Shown here: piece after piece, positions 50,344 through 62,452 of the stretch
How positions within the stretch are numbered: the stretch's first letter is position 1
Layout of the letters: every line of letters begins with the position of its first letter
DNA from: Baylisascaris procyonis
Lineage: Eukaryota > Nematoda > Chromadorea > Rhabditida > Ascarididae
Direction of reading: 5' to 3'
Assembly: GCA_037389465.1 (NCBI GenBank)
Contig: JAZARR010000221.1
Coordinates: forward strand, 5,000,501-5,064,500
Length of the DNA stretch: 64,000 nucleotides
Notes under the pieces: generated by a model
What the model saw: only the letters and a program-made list of their open reading frames with translations
Database searches by the model: none
What the model was told of the DNA's origin: nothing
Position numbers and translations under genes: made by a program

Positions 50344-51263
50344 CTGTAGAAAGATTTGTTGTCATTTGAAGGTGCCTAAAAATTTGCGTACATTTTGCTG
50401 TAGTCGGTTGGCTTTTCATTTAACGTCGGAAGAATCTCTGTAGAAATGAATAGTTTATGAGTTATTCAAAAATAACGAAATTATCCTAGAATATGAGTGC
50501 ATTATTGCGCACATTTTATTAATTGTTAGAATAAATAAAATTTGTCATTGGTTGAAGCGAATTTCGGAAAGAAATTCACTCATCCACTCTGCTTCTTATT
50601 GAGCGCTTTTTTTCTAATTTAATTTTTAATAGTTCTTCATCAAAAAATTACCTATATTTATCTATATTACTTGCTTGCACTATTACCATCAATCGTACTG
50701 CTCTCATCTTATCGTTGTTGTTTTTTATTCATTTTCTTTTCATTGCATCAGCATTGTTTTCAGTTTTTTTTTTTTTTTAATCTTTTTTCTTTCGGTGGTG
50801 CGATAGTGTAATGAGGAAGTGTTGCGTTGATAAATAGCAATTCGACGTTCATTGTTGCGTTTATTCTCGATCAGTGAGCTTTTTTTTGTTTTTGTTTTTT
50901 TTTTTTTCAACAGCGATCGAATTACATCAACCAATATAGTGAGTCGTATTCGACACACTTATGAATTTCAACGAAGAAAAAAAAATTTTTTTTTTTTGAA
51001 AAATATAGATTCACCTGTGTAATAAAAGGAAGTAGTTGTGCAATTAAAATTACTATTGCGTATTTTTCGTGTATTGTTGTATTTTTACAGTGAAAAGAAG
51101 TGATGATGAACAAGAGTGACACAATCCCAGCGGGGAATTTTTTCATTGTATGAAATTTTCTCGATAATGAAAAAAAGTTTTTTCTCAGACGGAATATTTC
51201 TACTCAAGATGAAATTTTCTTAGAAATTTCCTAGAAATATACCCTTAGCAAAAACACAGAAAA

Positions 51264-51575
51264 ATGAGCCGTCTTATTTGGGTGATGGAGGAAGAGAAAG
51301 AGGCTGAAGTTGATTATTTTATAAGCTTTTGTTCAAATTTCAATCGATTATTTCATCATGATCGCAAGTAATACTTATAAATTTCATTGCGTTTTGTTGC
51401 CAGTGTTAATATTAACTGTCTATACGCTAAAGTGGTCGGCGCCGGACTCTTCCCAGCGCTAATATTTCTCGGCGCGAACGCGTCTCCGGCGCCTAATTGT
51501 TTTAGCGCCCGAACGCTGCGGCGCCAAAACGGCAATACTAAAGCTTCCTATTTCACAAATCCATGTTCGCAGTAG
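51264..51575 (+). CDS. Candidate small two-exon gene spanning the GCGC array
   Basis: The ATG at 51264 opens MSRLIWVMEEEKEAEVD and on to NRLFHHDR. A donor AA|GTAATA at 51368 and acceptor TTGCCAG at 51403 would join in phase to 51404-51575, ending NPCSQ and TAG. The implied intron is only 36 nt, very short. The second exon is the periodic GCGC array, so its open frame may be accidental. Confidence 0.18.
51438..51535. repeat. Six-unit GCGC array with 16-17 bp period
   Basis: Hexamers GGCGCC, AGCGCT, GGCGCG, GGCGCC, AGCGCC and GGCGCC start at 51438, 51455, 51471, 51488, 51504 and 51520. Steps are 17, 16, 17, 16 and 16. Between them the units are loosely similar. Two sites read TTTTGGCGCC and TTTTAGCGCC on one strand or the other, resembling E2F sites. 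The array is exceptional for DNA this AT-rich. Open frames cross it, but the period is not a codon multiple. Confidence 0.85.
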
Positions 51576-53621
51576 TTGTTCTTGGATATTGTTGTTTTCG
51601 AATTGAAGCGGGCCGCTTCTCCATCGGCATCGTGTTTGGATGCTTTCCTTATCATCAATACAACACAAATATATTTTGAAAGACTGGTAGAATAAAAAAA
51701 AATGAAAATGATAAGAATGAAACGATGTGAAATTAAATGATAAGATTGTAAAAATATTGCTAATGCGTTATAAAACTCTATAAAATTTTTTTTTTTGCTT
51801 ATCAAATACAGAGAATTTTTTAAAAAAGTTTTTCAGAATATGAGGGAAAACGACGAAATTATTGCAAACTATTTGATGAGTGATGAAATAATCGATTTCT
51901 TGAAACGATTTGCGAAAATTTTTCAAATAACGAAGTGAATAAAATTTTTACTGCGAAATTACTCAGAATTATGAGTTTGATTACTTGGTTCAATGAGTCG
52001 ACACTCATTTACTACCTTTTATCTTTGCTTCATATTTATAATGGCGCATTGCGATTCATGTAAACGACAATTACAGCGCTTTAATAAATATAAACACTTT
52101 GAACGTATTTATCAGCATATGAGATAATAATGACTGATTTGCTTTTCTTTTGCATATACATATCAAGCTGTTATGTGCACATAGAAATTATTCAATTGAT
52201 AGTGAATGACTTTATAAGTGGTCCGCAAATTTGTAAAATGGTCCTTTTTAAAGAATTCCTGATCGACAAACTCACATGAAATATGGCATTTTATAGAAGA
52301 GTGTACTAAAAAAAATTGCTTTAAAAGACTTTTTATAATACTTAGAAGCCTTATATGAGCAAATCTTGACGGAATTTTACGGTAGCAATCAACTAATAAA
52401 TTTGGGAAATGTCGTTTGGCGCATATCTATTTGCTAATAATTTAAAACTTTTATCAACTCTTGCGTATGTTGAATTTTTAAAATTTTATTTTCATTCAGA
52501 ATATACGAATATTCAAAAAACGGAAAAAGGGATTCTTGTACTTTTTTGTGCGAATAGAATAGTAGTCAAACAATTCTACTTATGCAAATATAATTTACTT
52601 TTTTTTGTGAATCTACATATAAATATATGCAAAAGAAATTTCTATTTATTTAAATTTTTTCATCATAGAAGTGATTTTTTTGACTCATTTCATCTCGTGC
52701 ATAGCTTATTCGTGCTTATTTGTTTCTTCAGCCTTAAATAACAGAAATCGGGACTTTACAGTAGTTTAATTGGCCTACGAGAGAGAATTGTGCAATCGGA
52801 AAGTTCGTCCTTTTTTCGGTTATCCTTAGTTATATCCTTCAAGCTAATGTTTCCCTGGAGTGCAATTCGTCTAACTAGTGCGTCATTTCTTTTTCATTTC
52901 TTCAATAACCTGTTAAAATTACAGCTCACTAAAAATAATATTGAAATTTTTGAAGAATAAAATTAGAAACAAAATCACCTCATATTCTAGTTTTTTAGAA
53001 GAAAATAAACAATTAAAAATAATTAGCCTCAAAATTAAATTTCAGATTCTTGTTTAAGAATAAATGGATATTTCTCTCATATCGTCTAAATGTATAAAAA
53101 ATTATTTTTACACTTTTTATCTTTCCATTTGTTTTTCATTGTAGTACACTATGATGCAGCATTTAACTTGCTTACCTTTATACTTCACACGCCTCACCTA
53201 AACAAATTAACGCTAATTTCATGTAAATTTATTTAAGCTAATGCAATTTTTATGTAGCCAATGAGCGATGAAAAAAAAAAACGAGCTAAGCGTATTCTTA
53301 GATTCATTTTTTTTTTCGTTAACGTTGCGTTTCTTTTTTTAAACGAAAGTAATTGAGAAGGTATTATTGGATATATGAAACCGATTTGAAACATTTCATC
53401 AAAAGTAATACTATCCTTTTATTGGCATTTCTGCTTTACGAGTGAGAGAAACAGTTTTTTTTTTTCAATTGGTTTGATATTTCCGGTTTCTGAATGTTTT
53501 TTTTTTTCTCATATGATGGTCACGCTTATGAGTGCAATGAGATCCAGGTAGCGTTTAACGATTGCTATCTCCAGTTGCAATCTCCCAGTCATTTTTGTTG
53601 ACTTGTTGTTGTTGCATCTAG

Positions 53622-53768
53622 CTCAAATTGAATGATTTCATTGAGTGTTACAAAATTACAAAACTCCATCCTCAACCTCTCCCCCTCCATCCCTCTCCAA
53701 ATTTCTCCGATTTAACTGAGGCTGGCAATTTCAGCGAAAATTTTCGAGAAAATATTTTTGCATTCCAG
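53622..53768 (+). CDS. Candidate internal exon, unknown
   Basis: The acceptor GCATCTAG ends at 53621 and the donor TTCCAG|GTTAGA begins at 53769. The 49 codons between are in phase 0-0: LKLNDFIECYKITKLHPQP, then a Pro-rich stretch, then FSDLTEAGNFSENF. It is moderately protein-like, with no partner exon and no family. Confidence 0.24.
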
Positions 53769-55117
53769 GTTAGATCCTATTTTTTTCGGAAGGAATATTT
53801 TGCTATTTTTTTTCCGTAATTTTAATCATTTTCATACGGAAATCTACCTACCTACTCTTCTATTCTTTTTCTTCTCGGATCACTCCTTATTTCGCTACTG
53901 AAATATTTAAATGCAGTGTACATTAATGGTTTTTCTCTTTTCGTGTTCGTTTATTCAATTTTATGGTTGTAGCGCAAGTGTGAAACAAATGAGCTTTCAA
54001 TTGAATACACTATAAACCTATGACGCACAAATATTTCAATTATTTTTAGCAATCTTCTTTCTAAAGGTTAGTTATGCGTCATAGCAATGTACTTAAAATC
54101 GGCTCTCATATTTTTCTAACTGTAAGTCATTTCTTGGAAATGTCGAGTTCTTTTTTTTTGTTTTTTTTTTCATGGAATAGATGAGCTGCAAAGTAGATAA
54201 ATCACTTTGATCGACATCTAGCGAGAGTATGTTAAATGCAATCCTCAAAGGAAATTATAACCTTGCTAACGTTATAAGAAAATATTGACAGATTGCTGTA
54301 AAATAGATCAACATAGACAACAATGAGATATGAGAGAGAAGTTCAACTGCACATTTGCAAATGCTAAAGCGAAAAAAAAAACAAGTAAAAAGTAGATGGC
54401 AAGAAAGGAAATTGAGGCAACTAGCTCATTAAAGTATTGTGGAAAATTTGGAACGATATTAAAGGATAAGTCATGGTGTGCGTTTTATATAAACACTTGC
54501 TGGACCAATCGGTTTCATAAATTTAGTAGCAAACAATGATATACGCGTAATAGTATGCTGACAATTTTATTCGTATGGATTAGGCTTATTAGCTTTATAG
54601 GTTTATTCGAAAAATTATTCGATCATTTTTTTTTCATTTTAGAAAAATTTTGTAAAATAAATTCTCCATCATTCGTGGTTTGGTTATGAAATAAGTGTGC
54701 AAATTTTTCGACACAAAATTTCCGTTTTATTTGAAATTTAAAGAGGTGAATGTTGCGGTTAACTTTGAATTGAAATCGAAATGCAAAATATTGTATACAA
54801 AATTTACGATTTTGCATTTGAAATGCTTTGATTTTTACAATAAATTTGCAAATTTCTTTCTCACTAGCTATTAATTGCGTTTATATTTGCAAGAAATTTT
54901 CTTTTTTTTTTACATTTGTATTGGGATGAAATTTACATGAATATTCGAATGCAACACAAAATTTTCACTTTAATTTTCGATGGTAATTATTACAACAATA
55001 TTATTTAATACATCAAAAAAAAGATTTTTTTTTGTTTCCACAAATATCTTATCTATGAGATTTTCATTCAAAAAAAAAAAGAGGAAACGCAACAAAAGTG
55101 ATACGAAAACCTCCGAC

Positions 55118-55420
55118 ATGATAAGATTTCTATCATCGTTTGGTTATTTTGTTTTATTTTTTATCTTCACTGCAAATCGTTCAGAGCACAACCGCACAGC
55201 CACATTTCATTATAGCGATGTCACGCTTGCACGTTTAGATGTTTATTTTTCTTGTCGTTTTGCCGTTCATTCAACAGCGAAAGAAAAAAAAAGCGAATCT
55301 CCCATTAGACAGTCGGCTGTCAGGGTGGTCATTCGAGCGCTTTTGCTCACATTCTATCATTCATCACTAATACCTTGCTATTGCTACATCGACACTCAAG
55401 ATTTTTTTTCCTGTAAATAA
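55118..55420 (+). CDS. Candidate single-exon small secreted protein
   Basis: The ATG at 55118 opens 100 codons to TAA. The start MIRFLSSFGYFVLFFIF is signal-peptide-like. It is followed by two N-glycosylation sequons (NRS, NRT), a polar middle and three late Cys residues. The frame also extends upstream to 54980, giving the longest open frame in the right half. No poly(A) hexamer or homologue is evident. Confidence 0.3.
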   Translation: MIRFLSSFGYFVLFFIFTANRSEHNRTATFHYSDVTLARLDVYFSCRFAVHSTAKEKKSESPIRQSAVRVVIRALLLTFYHSSLIPCYCYIDTQDFFSCK

Positions 55421-55455
55421 TATTTTAATATAAAATATTTAGTTTCCTAATATAG

Positions 55456-55460
<5 letters not shown>

Positions 55461-55486
<26 letters not shown>
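55461..55486. repeat. (TA)n microsatellite
   Basis: 26 bp of TA repeats just downstream of the candidate small secreted protein. The following 55.5-56.5 kb shows nothing else. Confidence 0.92.
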
Positions 55487-55491
<5 letters not shown>

Positions 55492-57664
55492 AAATATCCG
55501 ATAATAATGATAATTACTTACAATTTTAGGAGTATTTTTATCTATTTTGTTATATATATAATCTTGATCAACGATAAATTAAACATTATTACGAAGATAA
55601 ACTATACTCTTAACATCTCAAATGCTTTCAACAATTGTTTAAAAAATTTTCCACTATGAAATATATTTAATCCTTCGAATAGGTTTATTTTATTATATTT
55701 ATATAGCTCATTTCTTTCATTTCCACTTTAATGAATCAAACAATATAATCTATCGCAAAAGCGTTTTCATATTCTCACAGTGAGATTAAAACTCTTTCTT
55801 TCTCTTATGCTATGGAATTTATTATTATTCGTTTTTTTTTATAACTTAATTTTGATAAGTTGATGAATTTTTTGATTTAGACTATCAGCTAAAGTCAACA
55901 AATTTTTTTAAAAATTTTTAATTTCTTATTTAATTTGTAATTTCTTTTTTCGCTTTCATCGAAATCATTCAGTTGGCAATTTCTTCGAAGAGTCGAGCAC
56001 TTCATCTCTCAAGTATTTTGTTCAAAAGTAGCGTTCGATTCTAGTGAATTGCCGAATACATTGAGTGCTCTCCGTTTAGTGTTTATTTATCGATTGATTC
56101 TTTTCGGTAAGAACACTACGTCACCTATACAAAAATGTGTATATTTGTTGACTATACAAATGTTGATTAATTGTTCGAGGAGAGAAAGTTTTGGGTTATT
56201 ATTTTCGGATTTAGTATGTTTATAGCATATAGAACTACCTATAACATCCTTACCATGTTTTCTATATACCGTTCATCGGTAATATTCGTCTAATGCACAG
56301 CCGTTTTTTATCTGCGCAGAACATACTACCTATTCACGTAAATTGATGCTCCGTAATACGATTCTTTTGTAGATGAACGAAGAGAAATGAATAATTTGCA
56401 GAATTTTATGGAATAAAAAAAAGAACATTTCATGATCTATGGAAGAAAAGAGTGTCACGAAGAGTAGTTCTATACTAACTAAATGTAATGCAAATTGAAA
56501 ATGTTCTTACATGTAGAGAGGAATATTGTGACCGAACCCCACACCGTTCGGCTTAAAGCTCTCTAATCGTGTTCTTTCACAAATCACGCCATGAAAAGGC
56601 GTGGTCTCTTCTCTTTCTCTTTTCTTCTATTTTTTTCCCATCTCTCTTTGCATTCGTCTCGTCAATCATTCAATCTTTGCAATGTCTTCATAAGCAACAC
56701 ACCCGATCGACCATTATATTTAAGTTGTTTCTCGTCTTTTCTATGTTGTCGCTGTACTCTCTCTTCGTTCGAACGATGAGGACACTCTCTGCAGATTTTG
56801 TTTTTGGCATAAACCCTCTGAGCGAGCAAAATTTCTAATTGTGTGTGCGAGTGTATGTATGGGGATGGCGCTTTGTGCTTCAAGGGTTGTTTACTTTCCC
56901 GGCACTCGTCGTGGTGTGGCTCTTGCAAATTGCGAGCTACGATCGATAAGTACGAGCTGATGGCTTATGCTGCCCCACCTACCTATTTCCCATCCTAAAA
57001 TCGCCTTTCAATATCCTGGCTATGCTCAGAACGATGTTCCGTTATCCACAAATTCAACATATGCAATGATCTGTGGACGTTTGGTTTCCAACCTATATTC
57101 CTGTCAGTCATACATCATATCAGCTGTCATCAACTGATCAGCTATCACCTAGATACGATATTTCCTCGTTCTACTCTGGATTGATACGTTAAAGCCGCAC
57201 AAAGGTTTTGCTCACATAAATACAAATTATAGAGAGTGAAATGAAACAAAGACTTTCATACGTTTAAGTTTCAACAGCAACATTTTAGCATTAGCAAGGT
57301 GTTTGTACATCTCTGCTGGCATTGTCTCTCTATATTCATCTCTTTCTTTCTCTTGCTTATGTTTCTAATGTTCTTTAGTGATCGGAACAATTACAGCACA
57401 ATAAATAAGCTATCATTTTGCATGCTATCGTCTTTTATAAAGCATTATGAAATAAACATCTTAAACAAGCAATTACCCTTAAAATCACACAAAAAATATG
57501 CTAATGAAAGCAATTTGCATCACTCAATCTTTATGCAACCAGTGCAATCTGTATTCATTTCTTTCTTTAATTACTATTAAATTGAACAGGTTTATTGCAT
57601 GACCCGATAAATAAATCTTTAATTATCTATCGAAAGAAATGCAATGTTTTGCAACCAGAAATAG

Positions 57665-57765
57665 ATTCGTTAATTGGAAGGATAACACATTGGAGTGTTA
57701 CAAATGAGACTAAAATTCGTCGATTGAAAAGATAACAGATTGGAGTGTGTTATAAATGAGGCTAA
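57665..57765. repeat. Tandem duplication, 2 copies of about 50 bp
   Basis: Copies begin ATTCGT at 57665 and 57715 and share GATAACA, ATTGGAGTGT and AAATGAG, with scattered differences and a short insertion in the second copy. Confidence 0.85.
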
Positions 57766-58187
57766 ATGCGTTATGCGTTATATGTAAGCGTAAAATTTGA
57801 ATATTCATTTTTTTTACTAAACATTTACTTATAACATAATTATTATTCAAGAAGATATATGAATAAATTTTTGATTTTAATATTATATGCAAATTGCAAA
57901 TGATGCAAAGAGTTTCATCTTTTCGATCGATTGTTCAAGTTGAGTTTTTATCTCAACGATGCTTCTTATCATTTTTACGGGTTGTATTATCCGATTAATT
58001 ATGGCTTCAAACAATAGTGCCAAAGTCTTTAATAAATTTATTTTTGTCCCTCATTGTGAGTTCGATAATGCTTAAGAGTTTTACTTTTGCAAAGAAAGAC
58101 TCTTCTGGAGCCGGAGTCAAATATCTCATTTCTATCTACCGTTGTTGGGGAAGATTTGTGCGAGTAGGGTTATTGTTTGCCTATGCA

Positions 58188-58196
58188 TATATAAAG
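58188..58196 (+). promoter_or_regulatory. TATA-box candidate
   Basis: TATATAAAG matches the TATA-box consensus and lies immediately upstream of a G+C-rich island (58250-58870) with open reading and good donors. A start site about 30 bp on, near 58218, would fit. TATA-like strings are frequent in AT-rich DNA, so context is the only real support. Confidence 0.3.
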
Positions 58197-58274
58197 CGAT
58201 TCCCATTACGAATCTGTAATGTTTATGAAGAGTATGCCACCATTTAGCGATGTTATTTGCATTACGTTCATCGT

Positions 58275-58526
58275 ATGGGGCGATGGTGTTCTATAATGCA
58301 CTCGAGAACTCGCCTACGAGACAACACCCACCAGCGATGCAAAAGAACACCGTCGGATAGCCACCCGCACTTCAATAGATCGTTGTTAACGATACACCCT
58401 CTACACAGTGAGTTATTGACTGGTAGGTACTATCGGATTGGACGCTGAAATATTTGTGAGTGTAGCCTATAGGCTGTCGGTCATAGCTCATAGAGAACCC
58501 AGCAGGAGGTCCGAAAAAGGTCAGCG
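58275..58526 (+). CDS. Candidate 5' exons in a G+C-rich island, unknown gene
   Basis: The ATG at 58275 reads MGRWCSIMHSRTRLRDN and on to FNRSLLTIHPLH up to donor ACA|GTGAGT at 58408. An acceptor GTGTAG at 58466 would rejoin in phase to an Arg/Ser-rich segment (HREPSRRSEKGQRTPST). A second donor, AG|GTGACG, is at 58543. The island 58250-58870 is much richer in G+C than its flanks. It could be a first exon, a promoter island or a decayed element. No family is recognised. Confidence 0.22.
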
Positions 58527-59742
58527 AACCCCATCCACCCAGAGGTGACGCCCCTTTCGTTCCCCCATTGGCGAGAAGAAAGGACACAATACACATACAC
58601 CAACACAACGGGTGCTATTCGTCGGTCTGAGGGAGGCATTTGATAGGCGCGCTCGTCGCCATACCCCTAAGTTTGATTGCTCTTACAATCTGGCCACATT
58701 CTTCGTTGATTCCGATATTTCCTATCATCTTTGTGCATCGTTCACCGACCATCATTCCAACTATATTTGAAGTTCATATTCGATGTAGTGTAACGGAAGC
58801 CACCGCAGGGGAAGGAGGAATGGCGATGAACTTCGATGCTCAATGTTGTACAGGGTTACCTGGTGCTTAAAAAAAGTTTATTTTCATTTTTATATTGGCT
58901 TCAGAGTGAGCAAATTTTTATTTTTTATTTTTTATTTTTATTTTTTGATTCACTTGATAAGTGAAGCACTTAAAGTGTGCTATTTGTTTGAATAGTAAGC
59001 GAAAAAGATATGCAACCTATTACCGCAAACAACTTAACAGCTTGCTAATGATTCGTGCCTATTTCATTATGATGTCAATTTCCTCTTCTATCCTTTCATA
59101 ATAAAGTTGTTGTTTTTTTTTTTTTTGCACTTATACTTTCCTCTAAATATTCCTCATAGAATTTTTTTTTCTTACAATTTTATTGTTTTTCTAAAAAAAA
59201 AAATATTTTCAATCACCACAATTCTTTCTATCTTCTCTATAATCTTTTTCTCTATAGACATTTATTTTGTTTGAAGGTTTAATGAAATTCATCATTCTTA
59301 GAAGTTTTTTCACTAAAAGTATTGAAGAAATTTTATATTCGTTCTCACTTTTTATTGACGTCATTGTAGTTTATTTGTATACTATAGCATTTATTAATGG
59401 CTCTACTCGATTGAAGATCTATCCGGGAAGGTATATATCCGGTGCATATCATCGGATTAATATGATTTTTTATCCGGTCAGCGGATAATTTTAGAAATAT
59501 TTAATCAAAACTTTAGTGCAACATTTTTAAGTTTTAAATACTTCAAGTATTATATATGATCGAAAAGGAAATAGAAGTATCTTTTAAAATTATTTTTAAA
59601 TTGGTAACACAAAACATTATTTTATGCAACTAAATTTTATTTGAATGAAAAACTAGTGCTTTTTTTTGTGCAAACAAATAAGTCTTCACACTGACGTCAA
59701 AGAGGATGGACCGCTGTTTACGGAGAGCTGTTTGCGGTCATA

Positions 59743-59792
59743 TGTGTGTGTGTGTGTGTGTGCGTGTGTATGTGTGTGTGTGTTTGTGTGTA
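59743..59792. repeat. (TG)n microsatellite, imperfect
   Basis: About 50 bp of TG repeats with a few interruptions, followed at once by TATATGTTTGCAG, a good acceptor-like string. Confidence 0.93.
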
Positions 59793-59804
59793 TATGTTTG
59801 CAGG

Positions 59805-60086
59805 TCGTTCATTGTCTGCGATGCTGTGACCAAAACGCAGTGCGATCGGTGTTGTTATGAAAAGCGCGTTGATGCGGACCCACCTGACGCCTTACCACCG
59901 TCTCTGCCTTGCTTCCATCCTTTCTTCCCATGCACCTCTTCCCATACCCCATGCCTCCCCCTCCCCACCTTTCCTATCAACTCATCTTCGTCTGGATTTT
60001 CGTTAGATTATGTCCATTTTTGCATGTTGATTGCAATTACGAAAAAATTGGTCTTCCTTGCTGATTGGAAAAAAACCGTTCTTTGA
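59805..60086 (+). CDS. Candidate terminal exon, Cys/Pro-rich, unknown
   Basis: After TTTGCAG (59804) the frame reads SFIVCDAVTKTQCDRCCYEK, a Pro-rich stretch PSLPCFHPFFPCTSS, then FLADWKKTVL and TGA. G+C is near half in its first part. The C/T-rich run 59895-59990 accounts for much of the Pro/Ser/Leu, so this could be accidental. Confidence 0.22.
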   Translation, partial: SFIVCDAVTKTQCDRCCYEKRVDADPPDALPPSLPCFHPFFPCTSSHTPCLPLPTFPINSSSSGFSLDYVHFCMLIAITKKLVFLADWKKTVL

Positions 60087-60766
60087 TGCGATTTTTTTGG
60101 TCATTTTCTGGATCCATTGTATTGGTTGAGGATTGAATCCATGCATTCTTCATCCTCTAAAGGCTGTATATATGAGTCACCATGGAAAGGATTTCTTGCT
60201 TTATATTGTTCCCGAATCTTTTGAGATGCTGATTATGAACGTAATATGTTGATATTGCGATAGCTGACTATTACTTTCGACAGTTTCCGCTTCCTTCATT
60301 GGCTGGCGCAAGATAAGTACTGATCACTGATGCGCATAATTACATATGATTGACACTCAGCTGGATGAAACAATGATCCTGGATAGAGATGCAACCGTCT
60401 GTCATCAACGCACAGTTATACGTTAATCCAAAAAAATGCCACATAATTCCCGCGTGGTGTTTTATGGAGTTTGCATATAATATGCATTACATCTACTTAT
60501 ATGTGATTATTAGTTCCGAAAGAAATTAATCCGTATAGCATTGAGAGGATTTGCCCGTATAAATTCGTATAATTCATTTATAAGCAAATAAGCGCTCGAA
60601 TTATTTGTGCATAAATCTCTTTGTGATTACGCTGCATTCTGATTGTTTGAAGAATTGCGTGATTTCTTATAAATGAGCTATAAGCGTTATTCCTTAATCA
60701 ATTCGATATATATATATGACTTCTTTCATAGCGATAAGAAATCCTTTTTAATGAAAAAAAAAAGTT

Positions 60767-60835
60767 AACACAATAGCTTAACTGGTAGAACCAATATGTC
60801 GGCATAATTATTGTGTTTAGTTCAAATCACCTCTA
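60767..60835 (+). pseudogene. tRNA-like relic 1 (A box and B box)
   Basis: TAGCTTAACTGG (60774-60785) fits a tRNA D-arm/A-box and GTTCAAATC (60820-60828) a B-box, 46 nt apart as in tRNA genes. The acceptor and T stems do not pair, so it is not a working tRNA. It aligns along its whole length with a second copy at 62391. Confidence 0.5.
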
Positions 60836-61069
60836 TTAAAATAATGCTGCCTTTGCTGCTGCACTTACCTCTTCATTCTATGGCATTCTGAGTACATATA
60901 ATGAGAATAAAAAATCGATATTTCATGAATGGAGAACAATAATCGCAATTGGCAACTCATTAAATACTCGTTGCACTAAGCTTATTGAATTTCAATAACT
61001 CAACATCCAGTTGACTTGCTCTTGCATCGTCTATAGGTGAGGAATGCTTCGCCTGGTTTTTATCTCGTA

Positions 61070-61142
61070 GTGGGTAACCGGCGGGTAACTATACCAATCG
61101 GTGGGTAATTAGCGAGTAACTATATCACTCTGCGCGGGTAAC
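61070..61142. repeat. Short tandem repeat around GGGTAAC
   Basis: Two 31-bp copies begin GTGGGTAA at 61070 and 61101, each with a second internal (G)AGTAACTATA or GGGTAACTATA motif. A partial third, GCGGGTAACT, starts at 61132. It is G+C-rich for the region. Confidence 0.8.
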
Positions 61143-62383
61143 TAATCATTCCGGAAGATTTGCCCATCAATCGTGATAGATACGACATATTTCAGATTCG
61201 ATGAAATCATTGCTATGAATTTTGTGAGCTGCTATTAAGATCGAATAAATTTAACAGCAAAAAAAACCACTCAAATTCAAATTTTAAAAAATTCTTATGC
61301 GCAATAATTTAGCTATACTTGCCTAATTCACTACTCACTTGTATGTATATATCTGTTTGTCTTTGCATAATGCGAATGCCGAAGTATTTTCCACATAAAA
61401 CTTGAATTTCTTTATTACTATTAACCTTTTATTAGAATCTCCATTCAATGGCTTATAAAAATTTTGCTCACATTCCGTTTTGTGCACAATTATTGCCATT
61501 GAATATGATCATAAGTTTACATGCATTCAATTGTAATTGCATCCATGAATCAAAATAAAGAAATATGAAAAATTAAAAGAATTATTCGAATAAATTTTCG
61601 CTTTATCGCAAAATTATATTGGTTGATGATGGTATTTTATTTGTTTCTTACCGTTTATCTTCTATTGCTCCATATAATTATCGAATTCAGTCAGTATACA
61701 TCTTCCTTGACCTTCACACTTCATTTCACCTCTCTTCTTATTATCACCATTATGTCCTTTGAAATCTTATAAGAGATATGTTATCACTGCACTTTTTAAT
61801 TCTTGAAAACGATATGTTATCATGCCTCTATTGAGTGGGTCATATTCTCTAAATGAATGAAGTAAATTTGTTAATTTCGATTCTAAAAAGCGATCGAGAC
61901 AATCACCATACGCAAATGACCATCTAAACACTGAGGTCAACGACTAATTAATTACGCTTATCTGCTCGTACGTATTGCCTTATGTATCCGTTGTCGGAAT
62001 CGACTAGTGACGATACGAGATCTTCACAAACGATAGGCACAACGTTAAATATATGCCATCATTTTCCAATCATCGCCGATGATCTCTGCTCATTTATTTT
62101 TCATATAAAAGAATTTTTAAATTGCATTATCGCTTTTTTCCCACTTCATTCTTCTTTTGTATCGCTAAACTTTACGCAGCAATAATCTCGAAAAGGCGTA
62201 ATAAATGTACGGCCCAAATAGGTAGCCACGTGGTATGAGGGTCAAACCTTTTAAGATGCCGCCTTAGGTCAGTCATATTGATTCTCAATGGTACATTTAT
62301 AATGCGAATGAAATGTGCCAAAATTCTTGTGTTCATTTCATTTTGTCTTATTCACTAGAAATTCGAAGAGTGAGGCGAGGATT

Positions 62384-62452
62384 AAAACAATAGCTTAGTT
62401 GGTTGATGTATCAGTACGGAAAATTGTTGCTCAAACGTTCAAATCCTCTCTA
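62384..62452 (+). pseudogene. tRNA-like relic 2 (A box and B box)
   Basis: TAGCTTAGTTGG (62391-62402) and GTTCAAATCC (62437-62446) are near-consensus A and B boxes with the same 46-nt spacing as the copy at 60774. The D and T stems are broken. The two copies also share ACAATAGCTTA and CTCTAT at their ends, so both come from one tRNA-derived ancestor. Confidence 0.5.

Noticed and set aside
52409..52741. 110-codon frame on the + strand
   Set aside because: Composition is dominated by Phe, Leu, Tyr and Lys as expected from AT-rich DNA. No splice, poly(A) or homology support.
56569..56928. Three overlapping 60-90 codon frames on both strands
   Set aside because: The stretch is pyrimidine-rich on one strand, which removes stops from several frames at once. 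No frame stands out.
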